Source: Magicicada septendecula
Taxonomy: Eukaryota; Arthropoda; Insecta; Hemiptera; Cicadidae
Assembly: GCA_034769895.1 (NCBI GenBank)
Contig: CM068372.1
Location: 234,254,843-234,318,842 of the forward strand
Direction: 5' to 3'
Length of the DNA: 64,000 nt
In this document: positions 23,530-34,218 of the stretch, piece by piece
How positions within the stretch are numbered: the stretch's first letter is position 1
How the letters are laid out: every line of letters begins with the position of its first letter
Translations under genes and position numbers: made by a program
The notes under the pieces: generated by a model
What the model was told of the DNA's origin: nothing
Databases searched by the model: none
The model's input: only the letters and a program-made list of their open reading frames with translations

Positions 23530-24427
23530 TGAGGTCAGACTGGAAAGTGTTGAGCATTTTGAATATTATAGGAACTGGTTGTGCAAATGTATTGTAGCTC
23601 TCGACCCAGTAAGACCTTTGATTCATACATGAACATTCATTAACATATTGGTCTATTCAGTTAGCTGGAGATTCTACTACTGTGTAAACATGTGTTACAT
23701 GTGTATTCATAATGTGTGAATGGCTGGATTGGCGATTTTTTTATTAAATTTGGCATAATAACTTGAATATTCATCTATAGAAAGTATCAGAAAGATTAAG
23801 GACTCAGTGAATGATACATAGTTCAGTTATGGACAAACGCTTTAAAGATCGCTGGGAATCTGTTGATCGACCACATCAGCTGAATGTGTGATCCACATTC
23901 TTCAAAGCCTTTACTAAGAGAACTCATGAAGATATTGAACACGAGCAGCCAGCAGTAATTGAAAGTCAACATCTGACAGTGTGAGGATTAGAAGATCTGG
24001 GGATTCCACAGACTTCTGTTTCGGAGATATTGGCAGAAGATCTTGGAATAAAACTTGTGGCAGCAAAATTCTTTGCTTTGCTGTCACAAGAGCAAAAAAC
24101 GTTCTTTGCTGAAGTTGCACAAGTTTTCTCAATACCGCTAAGTGACCGAGACTTTCTCAGAAAGGTCATAACTGGAGATGAGTTGTGAGTTTATGGCTAT
24201 GACCCAGAAACAAGAGCCCACTCTTCCCAATATGAAAGCAAATTATGAATTTGACAGTCACAGACAACACACCAGAGTCTCACAGCTAACTGAATAGCCC
24301 AGAACATTAACGAATGTTCATGCATGCACCAAAAGATTCCATGTGATCGACTACCAAGTTACAATGAAGTTGCACAACCGGCTCTCATAACAGTGAAAAC
24401 TGTTGAATACTTTCTAATCAGGCCTCA
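23530..24427 (+). mobile_element. Internally deleted mariner element with long terminal inverted repeats
   Basis: The left end (TGAGGTCAGACTGGAAAG at 23530) and the reverse complement of the right end agree as TGAGGYCWGAYTRGAAAG, and the inverted similarity continues with gaps for over 100 bp (including CTGGTTGTGCAA and CTATTCAGTTAGCTG). TA dinucleotides at 23528-23529 and 24428-24429 fit mariner target duplication. At about 900 bp it is shorter than a typical 1.3-kb mariner; the C-terminal half of the transposase is missing. Confidence 0.65.
23829..24250 (+). pseudogene. Mariner-type transposase fragment
   Basis: The plus frame beginning MDKRFKDRW contains stop codons but preserves the mariner pattern: a helix-turn-helix segment (SVSEILAEDLGIKLVAAKF), a linker rich in EQK and EVA, then FLRKVITGDEL and VYGYDPETRAHSSQ. 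The GDE Asp is the first catalytic residue of the DD34D triad; the second and third are absent because the sequence ends at the right terminal repeat. In-frame stops occur after LNV, after HLTV and in place of the Trp after GDE. It is clearly dead. Confidence 0.7.
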
Positions 24428-24429
24428 TA

Positions 24430-25694
24430 TACACTAATAATTTTTATGTCTGTGATGTTACTCAGAGTATTTACAGATTAATTTAAATATTATGTTTAAT
24501 AATAAAATAACCATATTTTATAATTAAAAATGTTTATAATCAAATTAATTTTTTCATATGCAGTGTGTAATGTAAAAACATATTTGTACACTCATCAGTA
24601 TTATCTTCCGTTATGAACTTTTGATGATCAGAATAAGTAGTAAACAGCATTTCTTACAAATGGAAATGTACTTTCAAAGTAATCTCACTCTTCCAGAGCT
24701 TACTCAACTGAAACGTCAACCTTAGTGTACATAAAATTATGGTATGTTAAGCACGTCAGGTAAACATTGTTGCCAAGCAGTAGTGTTGACATGTATATTG
24801 GTGTGTTTGACAAACATTCATAAAAAACTGTATAAAAATGTACTTACGGTTTCACTCTTGATTATACTATTGGGTATTTGAGTAACAAAACAAATTAAGC
24901 ATTAACTTTCCCTTTCCTTCATTTTTACTTTTTATTGTAAGCACCTCATTTCACTTTTCATACACATTAATCTTAACTGTTTTTAATTGTAATATTGTGA
25001 CCATGTTCCCTACTTCTTATGATGTTTCTTATGTCAGGTGATTTTCTAAAAATTTGTATCTATTGTTTCTTTTTTTTTACAGTATGCAATAAGTGGCTAC
25101 ACGAGCGTGGTCAGGAGTTCCTAAGGCCTTGTTCTAAAGATGATGTTCCTGTGCTAGACAGGAGCTGACACTAGGTTACCATAATAATAAAACTAGCTTT
25201 AAATTATGCTTTTGCAGAATTATTTATTAAGTAAGAAGTTGTGAAGTTTCACCCAAATTATTAAATAAATAAATACTCTGCCAGAACCTTACCTGCGATC
25301 TTTTCTCGCTGACTTACCTTTTTATAAATTCCAACAGAAGTTCAGAGTCGCCACCAATATCTTTGCAGGGCAGATATGGAAACCTTTATACTCTACCTTA
25401 ATTAAAATTGGACAATTTTGCCATCTGACCACCCCAATTCAGAAGATTCCCGGAAACGTTAGACGAATTTTTTAGCACAGAACAATAGGAAATGGTAACA
25501 GGCGAAATGACTAGCCTAAGCCTAACACATTATTTATCAGACCAAATCTTGTTTTAGTTTTTATGAATCAAACTTGACATCTCTCTCTCTTCTTAAAAAA
25601 ACAATTTCCAAAACTACCATACGTTATAACCTTATTTTTCTAAAATAAGCCAGTACTTTACCCCCCCCACACACACATTCTGTTTACAAATTTA
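24430..25694. other. AT-rich intergenic sequence
   Basis: No supported gene or repeat is seen. A pyrimidine tract ending in ACAG at about 25,070-25,083 resembles a splice acceptor, but no exon follows that I can recognise. Confidence 0.35.
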
Positions 25695-25882
25695 TAAGGG
25701 AGGGCGGGGCATAGAGGACCAGCGGGGTAAAGAGGACCAAAGCAATAACTACGATATTTCAGAAGATACGACAATAATTTTGTGTTGTTATGTTGGTAAC
25801 AGTTCTCCCAGTTGAAGCGTGGAGAAGAAGCCACCATATTATCGTGTATAGTGACGCTACACTTTGAAAAGTTGTTTTGAAG

Positions 25883-26686
25883 GTAAGTGTTGTACATTTT
25901 TCAAGGTGACTCTTTCTGTATAACTGAGTGTGTTGTAGTGATAATATAAAAACAAATGAGTAAGTGTATAAAGTATTATGTGAGTTTTACATCTATAAGC
26001 TCACCATTAGCCTTTCTCATAAGCTATAACTTCTACTTTCAGATTTCTTAAATGCTGCATGGTGGGGTAAAGAGGACCACCATGGTCCTCCTTACCCCAC
26101 CCTGGTCCCGCATGCCCCATCTAATTTAAATTTCTTAAAATGTTATTTTAATGATATTGGTAATAAAACACTGCCCTAAATGTTATGAAATGAAATATTT
26201 TACGAAATTTTACATGAAAATCCAATTCTTATGAAATTAAAGTTAATAATAAATTTTATAATACATCTACAATAAGTAACAAACTAATAATTTGATAACT
26301 TCCATTGGTTTATTATTCGTAAACAGATTGTGTATCTTAAAGTTTTAACAATAAATTTAATGTCTAATTTAATATTCCTATAACTTACAGTCAGAATCCC
26401 ATGTTAAAAATATAAATATAAAATCATTTTGAATATCAAGCACGAACCTACTTATGAGTCTGTAGCCTGTGCTTAATATCAAAGTTGTAAAAATTTACTG
26501 ATGAATGTACTATTAATAAAGGGAATTATATACATTTGTGCGGAATTAGCCTAAATGCTACTACAGTTATGGAGTTCTGTCTTTTAAGACATAAGTAATT
26601 ATTGTATGTACTTAAATTGACACAACTAGTTTTACTTTTCAGTTTGTATTGCTACATAAACTTAAAACCTTACTCTTCTTGTTTAG
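25883..26686 (+). other. Predicted 5' UTR intron of pogo-1
   Basis: Donor AAG|GTAAGT at 25883 and acceptor CTTCTTGTTTAG ending at 26686, immediately before the ATG at 26687. The same arrangement occurs in pogo-2 (39975-40236). It contains the inverted pair of GGGGTAAAGAGGACCA sites. Confidence 0.55.
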
Positions 26687-28135
26687 ATGCGAAATTATAA
26701 GAGAAAGAGCTCACCACCAAAGTGGACTGCAGAGGATGCCAGGGCTGCTGTAGCTGCTGTTAGACAAGGTCTGTCAATTAGGCAAGCTGCTGTCCGGTAT
26801 AACATACCAAAAACCTGTCTACTGAGGCGAATGAAAGGAGAAAACCCAACACAAATTCAAGGACCAGTCGAAGGACCACTGAAACCGGTATTCAACAAAT
26901 CTGGAGAAGAGCTGGTAAGAGATTTAATAGATATGCAAAGACGGTTTTATGGTTTGTCACCTATGGAGGTTAGAAGAATCGCCTATGAACATGCAGAACA
27001 GTTAAAATTAAAACATAATTTTAACAAAGATAAGAAAATGGCAGGGAAAGACTGGTTGTCATCATTTATAGCCCGACATCCAGATATTTCAATTAGAAAG
27101 CCAGAAGCTACCAGTTTATCCAGAGCTACTGGATTTAATAAAACTGAAGTATCCAAATTTTTTGATTTATTGCGTAACATAATTGTTCAAAATAACTTAC
27201 AAGCTAGGCAGATCTATAATTATGATGAAACCGGTGTAAGTACTGTTCAGACTCCTAGAAAGGTCTTAGCAAAAAAGGGCGAGAAACAAGTTGGGAGAAT
27301 AGTCAGTGCCGAAAGAGGGACCAATATTACAATGGCTTGTGCAATGTCTGCATCTGGGTTCTTTGTTCCACCTTTTTATTTGTTTCCCCGAAAGCGTATG
27401 CAGTTGCATTTTATGAAAGGATGCAGCCCAGGATCTGTTGGATTTACTAATGGTTCGGGTTGGATGGACACTGACAATTTTTTGCTATATCTCGACCACT
27501 TTATTTCACATACTAAACCAAGTGAGAAAGAACCGATATTGTTGATTTTAGGTGGGCACACCAGCCATAAATCACTGGCTGCTGTATTAAAGGCGAGAGA
27601 AAATAATATAATACTTTTAACTCTTCCCCCTCATTGTAGTCACAAATTGCAGCCTTTAGACTTAACATTCTTTGGGCCACTGAAGAACCAATATGCAAAA
27701 AAAGCTGACTACTTTTTGACTATCAATAGTGGTAAAACAGTGTCTATTAGCGATGTTGTTGACCTTACCTCCAAAGCTTTTTCAAAAGTTACAACAGTCG
27801 AAAAAGCACTAAAGGGATTTGAGACTAGTGGGATATGGTCCTATAATCCTGACATATTTACTGAAGATGCCTTTTTGCCTTCTTCTGTATTGGAACACCC
27901 AACTGAAAAAACAGATAATTTAGAACAGAGCAACATTGTTGAAAATAATGGGAAAGATAACAGCATTACCCCAGGAACCAGTGGGCTTAATAATCTTCTC
28001 TCTTCTACAAAACAAACAACCACTTTGAAAAGAAATCTTTTTTCATCAACGTTGAACAAATTATCCCCAGTTCCAAAAAAAAGGAAGAGGCAAATGAGAG
28101 GAAGAAGAAGACATCACAGAGTTCATCGGTATTAA
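26687..28135 (+). CDS. pogo-family transposase, second catalytic Asp replaced by Gly
   Basis: 482 codons from ATG. Residues ~10-60 form a Pipsqueak/CENP-B-type helix-turn-helix (LSIRQAAVRYNIPKTCLLRR). Residues ~65-150 form the second, Tc5-type DNA-binding domain (WLSSFIARHPDISIRKPEA). Residues ~175-370 are the DDE superfamily core. The first Asp is in YNYDETG and the third in LQPLDLTFFGP. At the second site the usual LDGH reads LGGH (codon 289 is GGT at 27551-27553), so catalysis should be lost. The frame ends in a basic segment after a run of eight A bases. The usual C-terminal PHD finger follows in the -1 frame (see next entry). A decayed transposon gene is likelier than a domesticated one because the terminal repeats are still present. 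Confidence 0.85.
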   Translation: MRNYKRKSSPPKWTAEDARAAVAAVRQGLSIRQAAVRYNIPKTCLLRRMKGENPTQIQGPVEGPLKPVFNKSGEELVRDLIDMQRRFYGLSPMEVRRIAYEHAEQLKLKHNFNKDKKMAGKDWLSSFIARHPDISIRKPEATSLSRATGFNKTEVSKFFDLLRNIIVQNNLQARQIYNYDETGVSTVQTPRKVLAKKGEKQVGRIVSAERGTNITMACAMSASGFFVPPFYLFPRKRMQLHFMKGCSPGSVGFTNGSGWMDTDNFLLYLDHFISHTKPSEKEPILLILGGHTSHKSLAAVLKARENNIILLTLPPHCSHKLQPLDLTFFGPLKNQYAKKADYFLTINSGKTVSISDVVDLTSKAFSKVTTVEKALKGFETSGIWSYNPDIFTEDAFLPSSVLEHPTEKTDNLEQSNIVENNGKDNSITPGTSGLNNLLSSTKQTTTLKRNLFSSTLNKLSPVPKKRKRQMRGRRRHHRVHRY

Positions 28136-28437
28136 CAAGTTCACCAAACAAAAATGTTCTGGAAAAGAAACAAAAACGTAAGAAATTAACAAATAACAGC
28201 AAAAAATATAAGAATGTAAAATTTTGTAAAGTGCAAAAACATACTGAAAGCTCTGATGACAGTGAAGATGAAAATACGTCCTGCATATTCTGTAAAGAAA
28301 AATATAGTAATTCTAAGAAAGGTGAAGGATGGATAATGTGTGCTTCTTGTAAAGAATGGGCACATGAAGCTTGTTCAGGTGTTGATGAAGAAGAAGACAA
28401 TTTTATTTGTGACTTTTGCAAAACCTTACAGACTTAA
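28076..28437 (+). CDS. C-terminal PHD finger segment of pogo-1, in the -1 frame
   Basis: The -1 frame relative to the transposase is open from the A-run at 28075-28082 to a TAA at 28435-28437. It gives a Lys-rich linker and then a PHD-type zinc finger: CIFC, MCASC, WAHEAC and FICDFC, a Cys4-His-Cys3 pattern. PHD fingers at the C-terminus are known in insect pogo-like transposases, and the companion element pogo-2 has one as well. It is either a frameshift mutation or a product of -1 slippage. An independent start at ATG 28231 is possible but would yield only the finger. Confidence 0.7.
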
Positions 28438-28441
28438 TATT

Positions 28442-28597
28442 TTTGTATTTTTTTTTAACATTTGTATGAATATTTTATAAGAAGTGTTTAAACTGATTGC
28501 CATTTTTGCCTTGTTTGTGTTTGTATTTTTTTAAACATTTGTATGAATATTTTATAAGAAGTGTTTAAAACTGATTGCCATCTTTACCTTGTTTTTG
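28442..28597. repeat. Two tandem 78-bp units in the pogo-1 3' region
   Basis: TTTGTATGAATATTTTATAA occurs twice within near-identical ~78-bp units just after the PHD stop codon. A shorter third copy of the core is near 28,703. Confidence 0.7.
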
Positions 28598-29070
28598 TTG
28601 TTTGCGTATAGCTCTAAGTTTGTTACTTGTACAATAATATTTGTTTCTATATTAGTAATAATAATAATAATAACAGCTACCGGTAGTTAATGTGATAATA
28701 ATTGTATGAATATTTTATAACAATTATTATCTAACAACTATTTTAACTAATTATCACTTCATTTGTTTTCGTGTGAGTCTGTATTTGTAAAGCTTGTGTA
28801 TTAGTAATTATGATAATTTGTAAAATAAATATTTACTTGTCATTATAATAATTGTTATTCCAATATGAGGTAAAGAGGACCACGTGTTGAAGTTGTATTT
28901 TTGTTTAAAAAAATATTTAAAATAATAATTAAACTAACTAATTACACTTCAGAATTCAAGAGATATTGTGATAGCATATGACCAATGTAAAAATGTTTCA
29001 AAAAAATTAATTACAAAATTTTTATAAACAAAATTGTCTTACGTGGTCCTCCATGCCCTGCCCTCCCTTA

Positions 29071-30295
29071 TATATATATTGTTACAACACAAATAAGCCA
29101 ACCCAATACCAGGGATGAACAAAACGATCTTGAATTTAAAATAATAATTCATGTTAAATAAAAATGATTAATTTAAATAAAATATAAAAACTATGACTCG
29201 ACAAACGACGACATGACCTAACCCAAGTGATTGACCCAACAAAAGGAAACAAAAGAAGAAGGGAACTACGAAAAACAAACAAGAATAAAACCAAAGAAGA
29301 GAAAGAAGGTGATTGATGAAACCAAAGGAAGAAGGGAAAAAACCAAAACCCAAACAAAAATGAAACAAGTTCATGGAATTAAATGACTCAATGTAACACG
29401 TTGAAATGTACACAAAGGAGAAGGTGGAAAAACCAAGGTATTAACCAAATACAATGAAAATGAAGAAGGAGGGAAATGGATGGAAATGGAAACCAATAAT
29501 GATACACAAACAAGTAATAAAGCATAGGAGAAGGAGAAATAATGCACTCAAAAGTAATATTGGAACCAAGACCAATAATTAACCTATGAGAAAGGAAAAA
29601 GTAAATGTCATTATCCATTAATGGACAATCGTAATCTAGGGAAGAAACTCTCTTAAACAATGTTAAAGATAAAAATGATAAAAAAGCAAACTAAACCCCA
29701 ATTTAGAATTAGATGTAAGAATAGTATTGTAAGGACATAAAATTGTTAATAGTATTAAGGAAATATTGTAATGAAAGAGAAAAAATGAATAGTGAGATAG
29801 TAATTAGAGGGATTACCCATTCAGAAACACTTAAAAAAAAAAAAAATTTGTGAAGTGCAAAATGAAAGTGTAAAAACCCCAAAGTGTAGTGATAAAGAAT
29901 GTACACTAATTAAATTATAATTAACTATAAATAATTTAAGAGTGAAGGTGATGATTGAATGAAAATAGTGTAAAGTATAGAATGAAAATATAGCGAAAAA
30001 TAGTGAATGATAAAATCATTAACAATTAATAAATCCTAAAGAACACTAAAGGTTTAACAGTGAAAAATAATAGTGAGTAAGTATGTTGTGAAAAAATAGT
30101 ATTAAGTATAAACTATAAAGAGGTATTGAACACTGGAAAGTGATAATCACCACAGTAAACAAAACAAAAAATATTATTAATAAGTTTAAAATTATGTAAT
30201 CATAGTTGAAAGGGAGAATCCCAGGAAAGAGTAAATTGAAAGTGTTAACATGGAGGGTGAGTCAAGATTGTTTAAAAAGTTAAGGAGTTAGAAAC
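29071..30295. other. Purine- and AT-rich non-coding stretch
   Basis: A long region poor in C on the plus strand. The minus-strand frames here are low-complexity Phe/Leu/Ser strings and not credible genes. I see nothing else. Confidence 0.35.
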
Positions 30296-30706
30296 AAATG
30301 AAGAGCACAGGGGAAAAAGGATGAGAGTCCATTTTTTGTCAATTTTTAAATGTGGATATAATAACGTGCGTATTTTAGAGTAGAATTCGGTAGTGTATTC
30401 ATATATGGGAAAAAGAATGATGGTCGCAAGTTATAGTGATTTAACTAAAAGCCGTGCAGGGGAAAAAAGATGAGGGAACCAGCGGTTGTATGGAAGAAGG
30501 ATGAGAGTCCAATGTTTCGGAGTCGTACTGTTGGCTGCAGTGGGTAAAGAACCTTTAACCTAGTATTGTTTTTCACCCGTGCGTGCAAGCAGCTGTTGCC
30601 TGTAGGTCTTGTTTCTGTGTGCGATTTTGTGAACAATATTGTGGTTGAAGTGAGTGATTGAGCTGTGAGTGAAGTTAATCCATTAATTGAAAAACACTCA
30701 GACATT

Positions 30707-32494
30707 ATGTCAGAAGAAATATCAGACAATGAGGTGTTACTTTCATCGAGCTCTAGCCGAAAACGAAAGTCATATGGAAGAATGAAAGACGTTGCTAAGA
30801 AATTAAGGTTATCTACCCACGAAACCGGTGCTGACTGTAAGTGTTTGAAACTTAAATGTTTTGAAAACATTAATAAAAACGAACAAGAACAGATTATTTT
30901 AACTTTCAACAAATTGCCAACTTATGATGAGCAATCCAGTTATTTATGTGGTTTAATTTCCTGTAAACCTGTATTACGCCACCGACTCAGGAAATGCGAA
31001 GCTGAGGCCGAAATGCATTCCCATTCTTACAGTTATAAAGTCAGAATCCTACGGGATAATAAATTATTTGAAATTGATGTTTGTCATAAAGCATTTCTGT
31101 CACTACATGGCATAACTGCTAAACGGTTACAAACATTACAGAAGGGATTAAAGGCAACAGGTACTGCTTCTAGAGACGGTCGCGGTCGCCATTTTTCAAG
31201 GCCTAACAAGCTGTCTGACAAAATTTTAGAAAAAGTCAATGAACACATACTTTCATTTAAGGGACGGAACTCCCATTACAGTCTGTCAAAATGTAAGAAA
31301 ATCTTTCTACCGGCAGAACTTAATGTTAAGAAAATGTACTCTATGTACACTGAGAAATATCCTAATCATGTTTTGTCGTATGAGAAATACAGGGAGATTT
31401 TTAACACAAACTTCAACATTAGCTTTGGCTACCCTAGATCTGACACGTGTAGTTTCTGTGATGAGGTGAAGGTGAAGGTTGATGGGTTACAGGCCGAGAT
31501 TAATACAGTACAAAAAGATGACATTACAAAAAGTGCACAATTGAATTCACAGCTGAAAGCCCTTCTGCTGGAAAAGCAACTGCACTTAAAAAAAGCAGAA
31601 ACCTTTTACAAGCGCAAAAGATCTGCAAAATATGAAGCCCAAAAACATAACTCTAAAGAAGCCATTGTGATGGACTTCCAAAAAAATTTACAAGTACCAA
31701 ACATAACAACAAACGACATTTATTACAAAAGACAGTTGTCGTTTTATTTATTTAATATTCATGTTTTGTCCAACTCAGACTCTTTTTTTTATACTTATCC
31801 TGAAACTTGTGGCAAGAAAGGAGCTGATGATGTTGCATCCATGCTTTGGGACTTTCTTCTCAATCATTTAAGTGTTGAAGTTGAGGAACTGAAGATTTTT
31901 TGCGATTCTTGCTGCGGGCAAAATAAAAACTTCACGATTTTCAGAATGTTGCATTATATTGTTCACCAAGTCAAGCGACTAAAAACTGTTCGGGTAATAT
32001 TCCCTATCCGTGGACACTCATATCTTGAGTGTGACCGAAACATGGGAATTATTAATCAAAAATCATTAGTTGAATTGCCTAATGAGTGGAACATTGTCAT
32101 CAAAGATGCCAGGAAAAAACCAGGTCCATACAAAGTTATTCCATGTGACGATCAACTGATATTTAGATCTTGGACAAACTTTCTATCTCAAATATACTTC
32201 AAAAAATGCCCATTCGCTAGCCGGCCTATTAGGGAATTGAGTGTTACTGAACAGCATCCTCGAATGATTATACATCGCGATACGTACAATGGACACAGTA
32301 CGCAAACTGTAATTCTACCACCAAAAAGAAAAGTGCCAGCCTTACCGGAAGGACAATTTCATCTACCGCTTTTGGCTTACGAGGGTAAGCTGCCAATTTC
32401 CCGAGCTAAGTACGAAGATTTGCAGCATTTAAAAACATTCTGCAGAGAAGAAGCACAAGAATTCTTCGTGAACATACCATTTGAAAATCGGTAG
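30707..32494 (+). CDS. Transposase of the Sola-like element, intact
   Basis: 595 codons from the ATG at 30707; a longer frame from GTG at 30665 exists, but ATG is preferred. The N-terminus is Ser/Lys/Arg-rich (nuclear-localisation-like RKRKSYGRMKD). A Cys/His-containing middle segment (SDTCSFCDEVKVKVDG) precedes a Lys-rich coiled coil. The C-terminal half has the conserved strings AIVMDFQKNLQVPNITT, IFCDSCCGQNKNFTIFR and IRGHSYLECDRNMG, which look like the three acidic sites of an RNase H-like transposase core (D of MDF, D of FCDSC, E/D of ECD). This protein family is common in arthropod genomes and usually left unnamed. No stop or frameshift is present. It sits centrally between the terminal repeats in the same orientation. 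Confidence 0.65.
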   Translation: MSEEISDNEVLLSSSSSRKRKSYGRMKDVAKKLRLSTHETGADCKCLKLKCFENINKNEQEQIILTFNKLPTYDEQSSYLCGLISCKPVLRHRLRKCEAEAEMHSHSYSYKVRILRDNKLFEIDVCHKAFLSLHGITAKRLQTLQKGLKATGTASRDGRGRHFSRPNKLSDKILEKVNEHILSFKGRNSHYSLSKCKKIFLPAELNVKKMYSMYTEKYPNHVLSYEKYREIFNTNFNISFGYPRSDTCSFCDEVKVKVDGLQAEINTVQKDDITKSAQLNSQLKALLLEKQLHLKKAETFYKRKRSAKYEAQKHNSKEAIVMDFQKNLQVPNITTNDIYYKRQLSFYLFNIHVLSNSDSFFYTYPETCGKKGADDVASMLWDFLLNHLSVEVEELKIFCDSCCGQNKNFTIFRMLHYIVHQVKRLKTVRVIFPIRGHSYLECDRNMGIINQKSLVELPNEWNIVIKDARKKPGPYKVIPCDDQLIFRSWTNFLSQIYFKKCPFASRPIRELSVTEQHPRMIIHRDTYNGHSTQTVILPPKRKVPALPEGQFHLPLLAYEGKLPISRAKYEDLQHLKTFCREEAQEFFVNIPFENR

Positions 32495-32717
32495 ACAGAA
32501 GTGGTTAAGAAATTTACCTAATAGGTTTTATAAATTGTTTTTTGTAGTTTTAAATATTTAAATACTTTTCATATTTTTAAAAATGTTTTCATAGAATAAA
32601 ATAATTATTTTTGATAAAAGTAGATTCTCATTTCGTTAAATTCAAGTTATATAAATCATTAGAATTAAGGTTTTTCTATTTAGTGTTCAGTGGACTGTCG
32701 TCAGTGATAATTAATAT

Positions 32718-33152
32718 TTTTTTTTATTATTATTTTTATGTTTTGTAGTTTGTAAATTAATTTTAATGTTTTTGTATTATTAATAGTTCATTGCCTAATA
32801 TATCAGTAAACTGGTAATATACTCACCAGTCACAAAAAATTATTTGTAAATTAGATGTAGCGTTTCTGAATTAAAAATCTGTTTTTCTCAGAATGACGGC
32901 AAGTGGACGTTCATCCTTTTTCCCCTGTGCTCTTCGTAATTAATAATTATTTTTATGTTTTGTAGTTTGTAAATTAATTTTAATGTTTTTGTATTATTAA
33001 TAGTTCATTGCCTAATATATCAGTAAACTGGTGATATACTCACCAGTCACAAAAAATTATTTGTAAATTAGATGTAGCGTTTCTGAATTAAAAATCTGTT
33101 TTTCTCAGAATGACGGCAAGTGGACATTCATCCTTTTTCCCCTGTGCTCTTC
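32718..33152. repeat. Tandem duplication (about 217 bp) of the right end of the Sola-like element
   Basis: The segment ending with the terminal repeat (to 32935) is repeated directly to 33152, including a second full copy of the inverted terminal repeat. The two units differ by only a few bases (for example GGACGTTCATCC versus GGACATTCATCC). The target duplication pairs with the outer copy. Confidence 0.85.
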
Positions 33153-33156
33153 AAAT

Positions 33157-34218
33157 CAAAAAACACCCATGTTATAAGGGATCGTTATAAGTTCATAAAA
33201 GTGATATTGTTTGTCACACTAAAAAATAATATAAAATAAGATGTATTGTGAACAAAGATTAGCAAATAATAAGTTAGTTAAATAATTATTCAATCAAGTT
33301 TATGAATTGGATATGGCTGTAAGAATCATACAGACCATAGGCCTACATGTTATATTTAAATAAGATAAAAAAAGTAGTAAATAATAGCCACCTTGTTATT
33401 ATTGGCAAAGGAAATAAATAAAAATGTTAAGAAATGTATGACTAGAAAACATGGAAACCAAAGAGTAAATAACTGTGTATAAAATAATAGTGACATAATA
33501 ATAAATAAACAGACCCAAAACACAACACAACCAATTATAATAACAAAATAAAGCCCATTAGGCTGAAATGAAATGTAATTTAAATGAAATAAGTCAAATA
33601 CCATAATGGCTACTTATACCTATGAAAGTGCCTAACTGTCAGAAACAAACAACTACAAATTATAACAAATTAACAAAGAAATTAGCAAATCTGAGGTGAA
33701 GGATTCACCAAGAATAAATTGTAAATCATTTGTAAAACAAAATATTATAATAAGCATTTGTATACAAAAAGAAATGTAATTAACAAGTATTAACATAGTT
33801 GTAAAAACATAAAATCTAAAATTACCCAAACTTGTGGGGTATCAAAATAATCTATGAAAGGAAATAAATACTATAGTGACAATATTTAAGAACCAGGAAG
33901 GAAGATAGAGGAATAACAGCAGTCAGAAGATATACGAAGAATTCGAATTTTGATAACAATACATCATCTCAAAATCAGCCAATCAAAATCATTCAGTTGC
34001 CATAGAAACGACAGTTGAAGACAGAATTACGGTTGAAAACCTTTAGAGAAATGAAGCGTCAGTCAAACAATACACAAGCCAATGTTTGGAAGAACGATTT
34101 TCTAATAAAATAATGTAAAACAGTAATCAAGGTTCATAACCATGACGGTATAAGAAGCAGACGACCCATTTATAGCAGTCCACTCAAGATCCAGGATAAT
34201 TAAATTGAAAATAAACCG
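33157..34218. other. AT-rich intergenic sequence
   Basis: No supported gene, repeat or RNA is seen between the Sola-like element and the hairpin. Confidence 0.35.

Larger units (their letters stand above)
25697..29068 (+). mobile_element. pogo-family DNA transposon (pogo-1), 3.37 kb
   Basis: Terminal inverted repeats of about 25 bp (AGGGAGGGCRGGGCATR then GAGGACCA) lie at 25697-25721 and 29044-29068 and are flanked by TA on both sides (25695-25696, 29069-29070). Inside are a predicted 5' intron, a transposase frame, a PHD-finger frame and a 3' region. Copies of GGGGTAAAGAGGACCA occur at 25724-25739 and 26064-26079, inverted at 26083-26098 (one mismatch), and with one mismatch at 28867-28882. 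Element boundaries are well supported. Confidence 0.85.
30300..33152 (+). mobile_element. Complete DNA transposon, probably Sola-like (Sola1 type)
   Basis: The left end GAAGAGCACAGGGGAAAAAG (30300) and its inverse at 33133-33152 form terminal repeats of about 30 bp, flanked on both sides by AAAT (30296-30299 and 33153-33156), a clean 4-bp target duplication. AAAT is the complement of ATTT, which fits the AWTT preference I associate with Sola1; this family assignment is an inference. Sub-terminal variants of the end motif recur at 30405, 30457 and 30492. Clean ends, a matching target duplication and an intact frame suggest recent activity. Confidence 0.7.

Noticed and set aside
25070-25170. 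Splice-acceptor-like tract followed by a possible host exon
   Set aside because: No coding continuation or matching donor could be recognised.
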